Below, one piece after another: positions 1-8,556 of a DNA stretch of 12,603 nt. The position numbers and the translations under genes were made by a program. The notes beneath the pieces were generated by a model that searched no databases, was not told where the DNA came from, and saw nothing but the letters and a program-made list of their open reading frames with translations. Origin of the DNA: Bacteroidota bacterium (GTDB taxonomy: Bacteria > Bacteroidota > Bacteroidia > Bacteroidales > CAJPTX01). The first letter of the stretch is position 1; the number at the start of each line of letters is the position of its first letter. The stretch spans positions 1-12,603 of the forward strand of contig PDRH01000022.1 in the NCBI GenBank assembly GCA_002748015.1. The letters are read 5' to 3'.

Positions 1-3000
1 CAACGTAGTGTTCGCCGCCAGGTGTGGTCTTAGGCATGGCCTCCACCCGGATATCCTGACCTGCGAAGAGCTTATCGCCCGTACTCAGGGGCGCACCACC
101 AACCGTAACGCTAGTAGTCCCTTTGTTCTGATCGCCGGGTTCCACCACCACGTCGTACTGCGTCTGCGGGAAGTCGGCTATGATGATGACACGCTCTACA
201 ATGGAGCCGTCCGGCATATGGCCGTTTACCTTATACTTTTTGTCCGTAGCGTTGTACGCCGCGCCCTTGACGAATAGCTTATCCACAGGGAGCTCGCTAT
301 AGCCCGCATCCGGAGTCTGCTCTATGGTGAACTCCGAGTCGAAGGGCACCATTGGTGGCGTACCTACTGGAGCGGGCTGAAGGGCCACGCTACCATTCTT
401 AAGGATGTACTCCACGGGATACTTGCGTGGCCCGTAGGTTACGGTGGCCATTACGGGCTGATTGTCCGTACCGACCGTCCACTCCTGGCACTTGGCCGTG
501 TTGACGGTGGGCTCGGCATTGGTAACCGTTATCTCCTTGACGATGTATCCGAAGGGCGGAACGGTGTCAATGAATACCACCTGCCCCACCGATACCGTGG
601 AGCCATCGGCTATCTCCGCCCCGCTCTTATCCTCATTGCGGGCGATGCTCTCGCCGCTTGGGCCGTCCTCAACGATGTGGAAATCCAGGCTTAGCGGCTC
701 GAAGATCACAGAGATACCCACCGTCTCGGCCGAGCCATCCACTTCGTATATTCCGGGTGCTGTTTTCTTGGCCCCAGTAACGGTTATGGTCGGATTGGTG
801 TAGCCCGCGGCGTGCGTGGCGATCACCTCGAAGGTGTTACCGATCTTCAGCCCCTTCACCTCGTCGGGGAGATTATCCAGGCTAGCGATAGCCCCGCCAT
901 CCTTGTCCTTCAGGTCGGCAAGGGTCATCGTCTTCCCATTCACCACGAGGATACCCTCCTTGGTATCGGGGCGGCCCACTACCATCTCTATCTCCATATC
1001 CCGCTCCTCGACAATCACCTTAACGGGCTGGTCGCCGTCAACGTAGTACTTCCCATCGGCCATATTGAGCGTTGCGCCCTTGACCTCTTTGATTGTACGA
1101 ACCTTACCCGCAGCTGGCGCTACCTCCACGAGCAGCGCATCACCCACGGAAACCTTCGTATTGGACGTCCCGGGCATGGCCACAATTGTAGAGCTTGCCC
1201 CCTCGAGCTCTACTGTAACCGTTGCATAATCCCCAGTGGTCAGCGTGTAGACCTGCTTCTTGAAGGCTATGCTGGCCTTGGTCAAACCGTTCAAATCGGT
1301 CTCACCTATGGTATAGGAGGCCGGACTGGTCGTGGAGGTCATAGTGCCCACCGATAGATGGCCATCGACTTCCCAGCCCGTCTTGGGCACGAAGGAGATG
1401 CTCAGCTCATCGCCTATTACCACCGTCTTGGCTTCCTCAGCCTCACCATCGAGTTTGATGAAGTCCGCCCCACCCTTGGTGATGGTAAGCGTCCCGCCAC
1501 GGGTGGAAGTCGCCGTAAAGGCCACGGGTATCTTCTCGAGCAGAACGTCCAGTACGGGCGGCTGCGTACCGATGATGAAGTCGTGCCCATCGGGGCTTGC
1601 ATTCTTCACCTTGGGGTACCCGTCCTTGAGCTTCCATCCCTTCTCTGGGGTCACCGTGATGCTTATCCTATCACCCTTGTGCACGGGGGCCTCTTGATCC
1701 TCTGCGAGGTTCTTCGTTCCACTGGAGCCATCGGGGATGGTCACCACCACCGTGGCATTATCCACCGTCGGCACCTTTAGGGTGAGGTCTTCCGGCTTGA
1801 AGCTCACCGTTATCTTAGGGGTGGGCTCAGTGCCCGTTGTGGAAATAACCGTCAGCTTATTGGGGGCGGTGGGCAATTTCTCAAGCCAGCCGTTGGCTAG
1901 CAGCTCATCCACCTCGTAGCCCGCCTCCGGGCTTAGGGTCAGGGTGATCACATCGCCCAGCTGCACCGCATCGCCGTTGGCTATGGGCCCGGGGCTTGCG
2001 GCCCCTCGCTGGCGGGTCATGGTGTAAGCACCCTGCAATGGGGTCACGTTCTCGACTACGAGGATGATGTCCGCATTCGTGATGTCTACCACTATGCTTA
2101 TGCCACCCTCATCGCCCTTGACGACGTACTTTCCGCCGGCGGGGATGTCCGTTTCCGTTCCGTCCTCGGCCGTGATGGTTATCGTGGCCTTCTCGCCGGG
2201 CTTGAGCACCGGAGTAACGGTCAGCTCCTGGCCAACATGTACCACATCGCCTGCATCTACGTCCTTAGTCCCTGTCCCATCGGGCGTCGTTACCTTGGCT
2301 ATGGAAGCATCCGGCACGGATACGATTTTAACGTCCTTCTCGCTGAAGGTAACAACCACCACCAGGGTATACTTCCCGGAGATATTAGGGTTGCTGCTAT
2401 TCACCACGTACCCACCGGTCGCCGTGGCATCTTCATCAGCGCCCTTCACGGAGAACTTTGCTTCATAACCAGTCTTAGGCGTAACCTCTAGGGTAAACTT
2501 GTCCCCAACTTGCACCTGGCTACCGGTGTGCAAGGGCGTACCGTCCTCCTTCAGGAAGCTTATCGCCCCCCAAGTCGGCCCACTAACCTGCAGGATCACG
2601 GGGATATCCACCTTCTCGAAGGAGACCTTCACGGAAATCTGCTCAGCACTACCATCCACAGTCCACTCATTACCGCTGCTGGGCTTGGCCGCCCCCGTTA
2701 TCTCCACCACCGGCCGATAGCCAGGTTCAGCCTCCACGTCAACGGCAATCTTGTCGCCAAAATGTAGCTCCTCATTCTGAATGAGGTTGTTCCCACCAAC
2801 CATTACGGTGCAGGACTTTTTGCCATCGGTGGCAATGTCTACGCCGCTAACCGGATAGCCCTTCTCGGGGTAGCTGATGTCTATAGCCACATTGCCCGTC
2901 ACGGTGCATGTAATCCCGCTAGCGCCCGTCTCGCAGGTCGCCCCTTTCACCGCTGTCTTAAGCTCATCAATGGTAAGGGGGCGGTACTGCTGCTTAGGCT

Positions 3001-5800
3001 TGGGCAGCTGCTCCAGGGTGAAGATATCACCCCGCTCGAAGACCTCCAAACCATCATCCTTCTGAGTGCCATCGAGATTCACTATCAAATCCCCGTGCTC
3101 CACGCTGCGCGAAAGGGAGTACAGCTCGGCCTCCCACCTCATGGTAACCTTCACCTTGCCATCCGTCGACCCACTCCCGTCAACGGTATACTCACGAGCA
3201 GAGGCATCATAGCTAGCCCCTATCACCTCGAAAACCGCCTTCTCACCCGGATGCGCTGTTTTCGCATCGTCAGTCGGCGCGAGGGTGAACTTCGTACCGT
3301 AGCTATACTTCTTCGTGGTACTAATCGGGTCGCTACCGGGCGATGTCTCGGTGGCCAAAATATCAGCGGCTGGCGACAGCTCGAAGGTAAACTTCTGTAT
3401 GCTATAGTCCACGCTGATGGTTACATCGCCGATAACCGTATACTGCTTGCTCGCCTTATCGTAGCTCGTACCCGGGAACACCGGGTCTACCAGCTTATTC
3501 ACCCCGGGGGCTAACACCTGCTCTATAGTAAAGATCGTCCCGTAGGGGATATCAGCTACAGTAGTAGTAGTAGAGCTATGCGGCCCACCAGGTAGCCCAG
3601 TTACAATAATCTCGCCTCCGCTTACATCCATGCTCAGCGAGTACTTCTCAGTTTCCTCCGTTCCGTCGACCGTAACATCGCCCTTGCCGGTAAGCAGCCA
3701 CTTCAGGGGGGTCTGCTCCGTGGCGCCCGTTACGCTCGGCTTACGCTCTTTCCCAGGCTCGGTGGCAACGACTAGCTCCAGCACATCGCCCACGTAGACC
3801 TTAGCACCGTCAGGAAGCTCTACCCCCTTACGCTTAACCGTAATCCAATCCTTACCTATGGTCAGCGTGCGCGCTATCCTCGCAAATTCCACGGATATAA
3901 CGATGGGGTCAGCAGCACCCGAAACGGTGAAGCTAGCCTCAGACTGCTTGTTATACACGGTTGGATCCTCTACGCCCGTAGCCGAGATGGACGCCACCTC
4001 ATAGCCAGTTTTCGGGCTAGCCTTAACCGCCAGCACGGCGCCTAGCTCCGTTAAGCCCTTGGGATGGAGAGTACCGCTCTCGTCAACCCCGGCCGATCCC
4101 TCCTTATCGTTGAAAACGACCTCGTATTTCAGGCTCTTCAGCGGGAAGGTGTAGGTAAATCCAACATTGTCCGCCGAGCCATCCACCGTATAATTCGGCC
4201 AGTTGCCCTTTACCCCGGACTTCGTAACATCACCCGGCACCACGGCATCATAGCCCGATTCCGGCGAGCCGCTAAGCACCAGCTCATCGCCCACCTGAAG
4301 CTTGCTCCCATCCGCAAGGGTCTCAAAGCCACCACCAGAGACCTTACGCTTCACGGTAAAGCTACCGTGCTTCACCCCGCTAAGATCGAGGGGATAGTCC
4401 CTTTTGCTAACCGTAACCTGCACGTGCACCTCATCGGGATTCGCCGTATTGCTCGCGTCCACCGTCCAGCTGGCACCCGATCCGTTCGCCCCCAGCACCT
4501 TGAATTTCAGGACATAGCCCGTGCCTGAAGTCGCCACCACCTTGAGCTCCTCACCCACGAAGACCGCATCGCCATCTACCAAAGATAATACCGCAGAATT
4601 CCTCTCCACCGTAACCTTAATGCTACCCTCGCTCGCATTCACAGCAGGGGATATCCTCAGCGTCAACCCCTTCTTCTGCTTCTCCGCATTGACCATGACC
4701 GTTGTCGCAGTCCCGGGATCACCTATCTTCCAGCTATTCGCACCCGTGCTCGTGGCCGGAGAAACGCTCTTGACTACAACCTCATAGCCAGGCGCCACGG
4801 TCTTCGGCATCACCTCCAGCACATCGCCCACGTGGACCACATCGCCCTTGCTCTTGGGCATGCCGTCAACCGTAACCCCAACGAGCTTGTCATTGAAATC
4901 CAGGCTGAGCGGCTTCCGCGTGTACTCTATGGTAACGACCATACTCTCCTCCAGGCCGCTAACATTCCACTCCCGGTCCGAAGTAGTATTCTTCTTCGTC
5001 GCACCCGTAACGCTCACCTTGGCCTTCCAGCCGGGCTTGCAAGTAGGATTGACTATCAGCACATCGCCCACCTGCAGCTTATCAATCCCTGCCTGCACTA
5101 ACCCGGTAGCACCCGAACGATTCCGTTTCAACTCGGGAGCACCCGCATCACCAAGCGTAAAGCTAGGCTCCACCACCGGATTGAGGCTAAAGTGGCACTC
5201 ACGCACCTTGAAGGTATACCCTAGGGGTATGTCGCCCGTACCAGCCACGGTGTACCTCCCCGTGGCTTCATTATAGCTCGCATGCTCAGGAGATCCTACT
5301 AGGAAATCCCCCATCTCCGACTTGCTAGCCTCCAGGTAGCCATCATTGGGATGCTGCACTATCCAGAACTCCTCGCCCCCCTTCAGCTGCTTTACATTCG
5401 CAGCGAGCTTAGTAGGCGACCCGCCTACGGAGTGCAAAACCTCTATTGTACCATTCGTAAAGCCCTTGTCGAGCCAGGCCAGAGGCTTCGGCTCGTAGAC
5501 CACCTTGAAGAAGGCACCATACTTCTCCGGATCGCCCGATTCGCTGAGGAGCGCCCCGACAACCCTATACTTGCCGCTGGTCAATAGCTCAAGCCCCTTG
5601 GTCTCGCCCATCTTCACCGTGTAGCCCGGACGGCTCGGCAGCGTGATGGCCAGCACGTCCCCCAAGGCCAGCTTGCCACCATTGGGCACCGCATCACCCA
5701 GCTGATTGGTTACCCTTGGCGCGTAGGCCGCATCGCAGTCGTACTTGAGCGTGTAGGTCGCCAGGTCGAAGGTGCAGGCCATGTCGGCCAGCTTGCCGTA
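1..5800 (-). repeat. Array of at least 22 diverged ~89-residue protein repeats
   Basis: Within the giant protein a unit recurs with the core pattern hydrophobic-x-V-G-D-x-L/F-x-L/V, about 10 residues, P-x-x-G-Y/W, then V-x-G-A and later Y-x-V-x-G, ending in alternating hydrophobic residues (VxVxF). Clear cores include LQVGDVLIV (near 5064), VHVGDVLEV (4826), LQVGDELVL (4287), VQVGDKFTLEV (2498), VQLGDVITL (1955) and VVIGDELSI (1411). Approximate core positions are 5660, 5380, 5064, 4826, 4556, 4287, 4037, 3788, 3547, 3297, 3031, 2757, 2498, 2235, 1955, 1675, 1411, 1139, 836, 583, 337 and 70, so spacing is 238-316 bp. Several copies have a degenerate GD position (GG near 5380, GT near 3547 and 3297, DS near 337). 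The copies are well diverged in DNA, with only short shared stretches such as the one coding VGDV, which argues against recent expansion. Each unit is probably a small beta-sandwich. Confidence 0.8.
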
Positions 5801-7729
5801 GTACCCATTGGGATCATCAGGCGACGTATGGTTCATACCCTTCTGCGGGAAGAACGCATCCCATACCTTCGTAAGCTGATCGCTCTCCTGCGTCTCCTTA
5901 GGAATGGGCCCTGATGCACCTATACCCATATAGACACGCGCAGAGGAGGAGATTGCCGCAGAACCGCTAGCCTCCTTCTCCACATTGTTGCTCAGCTCCC
6001 GCTGCGCAAACTTCACCTGCCCATTCGCCCCGTCGTAGACGGCCAGCGCATACAGCGGCGACTGGGGCTGATGCTCGCTCACCTCCAGCGCAGCCCCCTG
6101 ACCGGACGGCGAAATCGGAAACCACAAGCGGTTCCGACCATCATCCCCATCGACTGCAGTATTATTATAGCCACTACCCGTGAAGGCCACATTGAAGAAC
6201 ACGAAGCCATTCTTTACCGCCAGACCCACCGGCCTAACATCATTCCCCATCGCCACCCCGGCCGACAGCTTCTCACCATTCGCCGCATTCACAGACACCC
6301 AGCAGGCGTTTTTCCATTTCGAGTAGTAATTACTCTCGGGCGCATTTATCCCGGATGATTTCGGATACTTATACTTTACCAGCTCGGGGAACGTATAGTT
6401 TCCCCACGTGATGTCTTTCCAACTATCGTACCCATAGCGCCCCGTTGCGTACACCCTACCTCCATCCATCGCCAGGTGCAGACCTTCATAGCTCCCCTTC
6501 GTCGGCAACTCATGTCCCCAAACAACCGGATTACTACTGTTGTCTATGTCAAAATTCGCCTTCAGACCAAGCAGCACTGGCCCAGCACCATACTTACTCC
6601 CAAGCTTAAAGGCCCACTTCTTTTTATTACCGAATTTAAATAGCTCCTCACGACCAGTCGCCCCTAACAGGAGGTAAACATGCCCATCATCCGCCACCAT
6701 ATCCACCACCTCAGGGGTCGATTTGTACCAGATAGCGCCCTTCAGGTTCTTATCGTTGAAATTATTGGACACATCGTAGCGGAGCAGGTTTGTCCAGCCA
6801 GTTGCCCCATCAAACCAGGTAGAATACCCGCCGAGGTCTATCGGCTTTGTAAGCTTAGTACCCAGATCATAAAACCGGACAAGCAGCACCATCTGGTTGT
6901 TGTTCACCGTCATCCGAAGTGCCTGGTTGAATCTATGGAACTTAAACCCCTTCTTCAGCTTGAACGGCTCGAAATGGTCCAGAACCATCCCCGACTCTGC
7001 ATCCAGCACCAGCATATGGAAGCGGTAGAGGTGGTTTCCCATGTTCAAGCCATTCGTTTGTATGCCATCATCATGCAACTCTAACACCTGGACCTCTTCT
7101 CCTTCTGAATCCCAAATGTTTATGCGGGTGTGAAGCCGGTTAATCACGTACGATGGCGTACTATTCTGCACGTAGCGGAACATGCTCTGGAGCAATACGT
7201 ACACCTTGCCATTCTCCTCGGCCACCACGTTGTTCCAGCAGAAACCCTCGGTGGTACTCATGCTCCACTTCACCTTACCCTTGCGATCCACGCGCACTAC
7301 ATAGCCATTACGATTCCGGCCGACTTTGTTGTGGTTATTCGTCCCCTGGCCAGTATTATGCTGGCGACTCATGAAGTAGTCGGCATGCTCACGATGTACA
7401 CCCCCGTGAGGCCATCCCCCCTGTACGCCCTTCACGCGGTAGGCATACGGCCCCACGCGCAGGTCCGTATCCCCACCGACACCATCCCACGTCCCGTAGA
7501 GCAGGAAATCCTTAGCATTACTCAGCGGCAGCACCCCATCATCGCAGTAATCCTTACCCTTCTCATGCGTCAGATGCGAACGCACCCCAAAACCACCCGG
7601 CGACTCGCTAAACCCCATGCCTAGCATCTCCGGTGCCTGGGGCCCCGGCACCAGCTGCCCATACAGCACGCCGACCAACCCCAATAGCAGGCCAGCCAGC
7701 AGCAAAACGCTTCTCCTGAAAACTCTCAT
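1..7729 (-). CDS. Giant secreted multi-repeat surface protein (partial, C-terminus outside window)
   Basis: The frame opens with ATG at 7729 and stays open to the left edge, at least 2,576 codons; I checked every in-frame triplet and found no stop. The start is supported by a GGAGGG ribosome binding site 9 nt upstream and by a signal peptide: basic MRVFRR, then a Leu/Val/Gly core, with likely cleavage before Gln25 (LYG|Q). Residues about 25-640 contain recurring strand signatures such as NGKVYVLL (about 173), GHVYLLLGATG (about 347), DGGRVYATGRYG (about 421) and YALAVYDGANGQVKF (about 559), which read like blades of a PQQ- or WD40-like beta-propeller. From about residue 645 onward there are at least 22 repeats of about 89 residues. 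Known relatives by style are the InlB B-like or 'bacterial repeat' domains of large surface proteins; the family assignment is inference. Likely exported and acting at or beyond the outer membrane as an adhesin or stalk. Whether it ends in a type IX secretion or other anchoring domain cannot be seen. Function is unknown. Confidence 0.88.
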   Translation of the reverse strand, partial: MRVFRRSVLLLAGLLLGLVGVLYGQLVPGPQAPEMLGMGFSESPGGFGVRSHLTHEKGKDYCDDGVLPLSNAKDFLLYGTWDGVGGDTDLRVGPYAYRVKGVQGGWPHGGVHREHADYFMSRQHNTGQGTNNHNKVGRNRNGYVVRVDRKGKVKWSMSTTEGFCWNNVVAEENGKVYVLLQSMFRYVQNSTPSYVINRLHTRINIWDSEGEEVQVLELHDDGIQTNGLNMGNHLYRFHMLVLDAESGMVLDHFEPFKLKKGFKFHRFNQALRMTVNNNQMVLLVRFYDLGTKLTKPIDLGGYSTWFDGATGWTNLLRYDVSNNFNDKNLKGAIWYKSTPEVVDMVADDGHVYLLLGATGREELFKFGNKKKWAFKLGSKYGAGPVLLGLKANFDIDNSSNPVVWGHELPTKGSYEGLHLAMDGGRVYATGRYGYDSWKDITWGNYTFPELVKYKYPKSSGINAPESNYYSKWKNACWVSVNAANGEKLSAGVAMGNDVRPVGLAVKNGFVFFNVAFTGSGYNNTAVDGDDGRNRLWFPISPSGQGAALEVSEHQPQSPLYALAVYDGANGQVKFAQRELSNNVEKEASGSAAISSSARVYMGIGASGPIPKETQESDQLTKVWDAFFPQKGMNHTSPDDPNGYYGKLADMACTFDLATYTLKYDCDAAYAPRVTNQLGDAVPNGGKLALGDVLAITLPSRPGYTVKMGETKGLELLTSGKYRVVGALLSESGDPEKYGAFFKVVYEPKPLAWLDKGFTNGTIEVLHSVGGSPTKLAANVKQLKGGEEFWIVQHPNDGYLEASKSEMGDFLVGSPEHASYNEATGRYTVAGTGDIPLGYTFKVRECHFSLNPVVEPSFTLGDAGAPELKRNRSGATGLVQAGIDKLQVGDVLIVNPTCKPGWKAKVSVTGATKKNTTSDREWNVSGLEESMVVTIEYTRKPLSLDFNDKLVGVTVDGMPKSKGDVVHVGDVLEVMPKTVAPGYEVVVKSVSPATSTGANSWKIGDPGTATTVMVNAEKQKKGLTLRISPAVNASEGSIKVTVERNSAVLSLVDGDAVFVGEELKVVATSGTGYVLKFKVLGANGSGASWTVDASNTANPDEVHVQVTVSKRDYPLDLSGVKHGSFTVKRKVSGGGFETLADGSKLQVGDELVLSGSPESGYDAVVPGDVTKSGVKGNWPNYTVDGSADNVGFTYTFPLKSLKYEVVFNDKEGSAGVDESGTLHPKGLTELGAVLAVKASPKTGYEVASISATGVEDPTVYNKQSEASFTVSGAADPIVISVEFARIARTLTIGKDWITVKRKGVELPDGAKVYVGDVLELVVATEPGKERKPSVTGATEQTPLKWLLTGKGDVTVDGTEETEKYSLSMDVSGGEIIVTGLPGGPHSSTTTTVADIPYGTIFTIEQVLAPGVNKLVDPVFPGTSYDKASKQYTVIGDVTISVDYSIQKFTFELSPAADILATETSPGSDPISTTKKYSYGTKFTLAPTDDAKTAHPGEKAVFEVIGASYDASAREYTVDGSGSTDGKVKVTMRWEAELYSLSRSVEHGDLIVNLDGTQKDDGLEVFERGDIFTLEQLPKPKQQYRPLTIDELKTAVKGATCETGASGITCTVTGNVAIDISYPEKGYPVSGVDIATDGKKSCTVMVGGNNLIQNEELHFGDKIAVDVEAEPGYRPVVEITGAAKPSSGNEWTVDGSAEQISVKVSFEKVDIPVILQVSGPTWGAISFLKEDGTPLHTGSQVQVGDKFTLEVTPKTGYEAKFSVKGADEDATATGGYVVNSSNPNISGKYTLVVVVTFSEKDVKIVSVPDASIAKVTTPDGTGTKDVDAGDVVHVGQELTVTPVLKPGEKATITITAEDGTETDIPAGGKYVVKGDEGGISIVVDITNADIILVVENVTPLQGAYTMTRQRGAASPGPIANGDAVQLGDVITLTLSPEAGYEVDELLANGWLEKLPTAPNKLTVISTTGTEPTPKITVSFKPEDLTLKVPTVDNATVVVTIPDGSSGTKNLAEDQEAPVHKGDRISITVTPEKGWKLKDGYPKVKNASPDGHDFIIGTQPPVLDVLLEKIPVAFTATSTRGGTLTITKGGADFIKLDGEAEEAKTVVIGDELSISFVPKTGWEVDGHLSVGTMTSTTSPASYTIGETDLNGLTKASIAFKKQVYTLTTGDYATVTVELEGASSTIVAMPGTSNTKVSVGDALLVEVAPAAGKVRTIKEVKGATLNMADGKYYVDGDQPVKVIVEERDMEIEMVVGRPDTKEGILVVNGKTMTLADLKDKDGGAIASLDNLPDEVKGLKIGNTFEVIATHAAGYTNPTITVTGAKKTAPGIYEVDGSAETVGISVIFEPLSLDFHIVEDGPSGESIARNEDKSGAEIADGSTVSVGQVVFIDTVPPFGYIVKEITVTNAEPTVNTAKCQEWTVGTDNQPVMATVTYGPRKYPVEYILKNGSVALQPAPVGTPPMVPFDSEFTIEQTPDAGYSELPVDKLFVKGAAYNATDKKYKVNGHMPDGSIVERVIIIADFPQTQYDVVVEPGDQNKGTTSVTVGGAPLSTGDKLFAGQDIRVEAMPKTTPGGEHYV

Positions 7730-7795
7730 AGCAGTATACCCTCCATTTAAACCAGATACCAGCCGCTTATAGCAGTAGTAAGCGACGGATAAAGA
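7730..7795 (-). promoter_or_regulatory. Leader region of the giant gene, no clear promoter
   Basis: Between the hairpin and the giant gene start there is no good TAnnTTTG box on the minus strand. A 6-bp inverted repeat CGCTTA/TAAGCG (7764-7769 and 7779-7784) could form a small leader hairpin. If transcription starts from the TAGCTTTG box inside the upstream palindrome, the leader would be about 70 nt long. Confidence 0.25.
7739..7744 (-). promoter_or_regulatory. Ribosome binding site of the giant gene (GGAGGG)
   Basis: Read on the minus strand, GGAGGG lies 9 nt before the ATG at 7729. This fixes the start codon. It stands out because the other three genes here show no comparable Shine-Dalgarno sequence; weak or absent Shine-Dalgarno sites are common in Bacteroidota. 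Confidence 0.7.
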
Positions 7796-7820
7796 AAATG
7801 CTAGCACAAAGCTAGCATTT
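7796..7820 (-). terminator. Perfect 10-bp stem hairpin after the GNAT gene; possible terminator
   Basis: AAATGCTAGC (7796-7805) and GCTAGCATTT (7811-7820) are a perfect inverted repeat around a 5-nt loop. On the minus strand the stem is followed by a T-rich run (TTTTCTTTAT), and it lies about 80 nt past the GNAT stop, which fits a rho-independent terminator. The stem is only moderately GC-rich. The hairpin also contains TAGCTTTG (7814-7807), a perfect match to the Bacteroidota -7 box TAnnTTTG, so it could instead be a promoter or operator for the giant gene. I see no good -33 box at the usual spacing, so the terminator reading is preferred. Confidence 0.5.
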
Positions 7821-7901
7821 CATGGCCCGCTCGAAGAGCAAACGCTACGTATATTAGACTAACTAGCCATACCTATTGGCTAATGGCCCCAGAATGGTTA
7901 C

Positions 7902-8426
7902 CTATGGCGCAGACCGCCGGAGCAACACCACAACATCATGCAGGCTTCCATCCGGCGTGCGAAACCACTGCGGTAGCAGGCCAACCCGCTCAAAGCCCTC
8001 CCCCTCGAACAGCGCCAGCGCCACAGTATTGCGCGCCATCACCTCCACAGCAATAGCCCGAAGCCCCAGCACCCCAAAGCCATAATTCAACCCCGCCTGC
8101 AATAGGGTGCAACCGTAGCCCTTACCGCGAAGGTAGGGAGGGAAAATACCGATACCCAGGTAACCGGTACGTTGTACCCGGTCCATGCGGAAGAAGTCCA
8201 GGCATCCCACCTGCGAATCATCACCCGGCCTATAGCCAATGAGGCGTAGCTGCTCTCCATCCCCCCCTCCGTTCTCCACGAAGGCCCGCAGCTGGTAGCG
8301 ACTCACGGGGTATACCACAGTCCCCTCCCTGTAGCGCTCAGGCGCATTCTCATACGTATAGAGGTACTCCAGATCCTCTGGCTCCAGCGCACGCAGCGCT
8401 ATGGCAGAACTTATATCAACACTCAT
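7902..8426 (-). CDS. GNAT family N-acetyltransferase (RimJ/RimL- or SpeG-like)
   Basis: A 174-residue protein of typical single-domain GNAT length. These enzymes move an acetyl group from acetyl-CoA to an amine, such as a protein N-terminus, polyamine or antibiotic. The N-terminus (IALRALEPEDLEYLYTYEN) matches the opening strand and helix of RimJ/RimL- and SpeG-type members. Residues about 93-106 carry the acetyl-CoA binding motif A, with strand YLGIGI followed by RGKGYG, which fits R/Q-x-x-G-x-G/A. The later segments VEVMARNTVALALFEGEGF match motif B, with an asparagine followed by the F-x-x-x-GF turn usual in the family. The substrate cannot be told from sequence. It lies 130 bp downstream of the EF-G paralog on the same strand, with a strong hairpin between them. 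I see no good promoter of its own, so read-through from the EF-G gene is possible. No Shine-Dalgarno site is evident; the ATG at 8426 is the natural start for the fold. Confidence 0.9.
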   Translation of the reverse strand: MSVDISSAIALRALEPEDLEYLYTYENAPERYREGTVVYPVSRYQLRAFVENGGGDGEQLRLIGYRPGDDSQVGCLDFFRMDRVQRTGYLGIGIFPPYLRGKGYGCTLLQAGLNYGFGVLGLRAIAVEVMARNTVALALFEGEGFERVGLLPQWFRTPDGSLHDVVVLLRRSAP

Positions 8427-8471
8427 ATCAACAGTCTATATATTGTACTCAAATCGCAACGGGCAACAGTA

Positions 8472-8499
8472 GCCCCACCACGGCATGCCGTGGTAGGGC
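8472..8499 (-). terminator. Strong 28-nt hairpin between EF-G paralog and GNAT gene
   Basis: The core ACCACGGCATGCCGTGGT (8477-8494) is a perfect 18-bp palindrome. In a minus-strand transcript it extends by one U-G wobble pair and four more pairs (GCCC/GGGC), giving about 12 pairs with a tight loop. Outer arms GTAGCCC (8469-8475) and GGGCTAC (8507-8513) offer an alternative fold. It begins about 58 nt after the EF-G paralog stop. No T-run follows, so it is not a textbook intrinsic terminator; it may protect the mRNA 3' end, attenuate read-through, or bind a dimeric protein as DNA. Confidence 0.45.
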
Positions 8500-8556
8500 C
8501 ATGGTAGGGCTACCGCTACATCTACTACCGAGCCGTGGGACTCTCCCCCGCCGCTT

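Noticed and set aside
8..7624. Many plus-strand open frames of 60-181 codons across the first 7.6 kb
   Set aside because: All lie opposite the single continuous minus-strand frame, lack recognisable ribosome binding sites and domains, and have low-complexity products.
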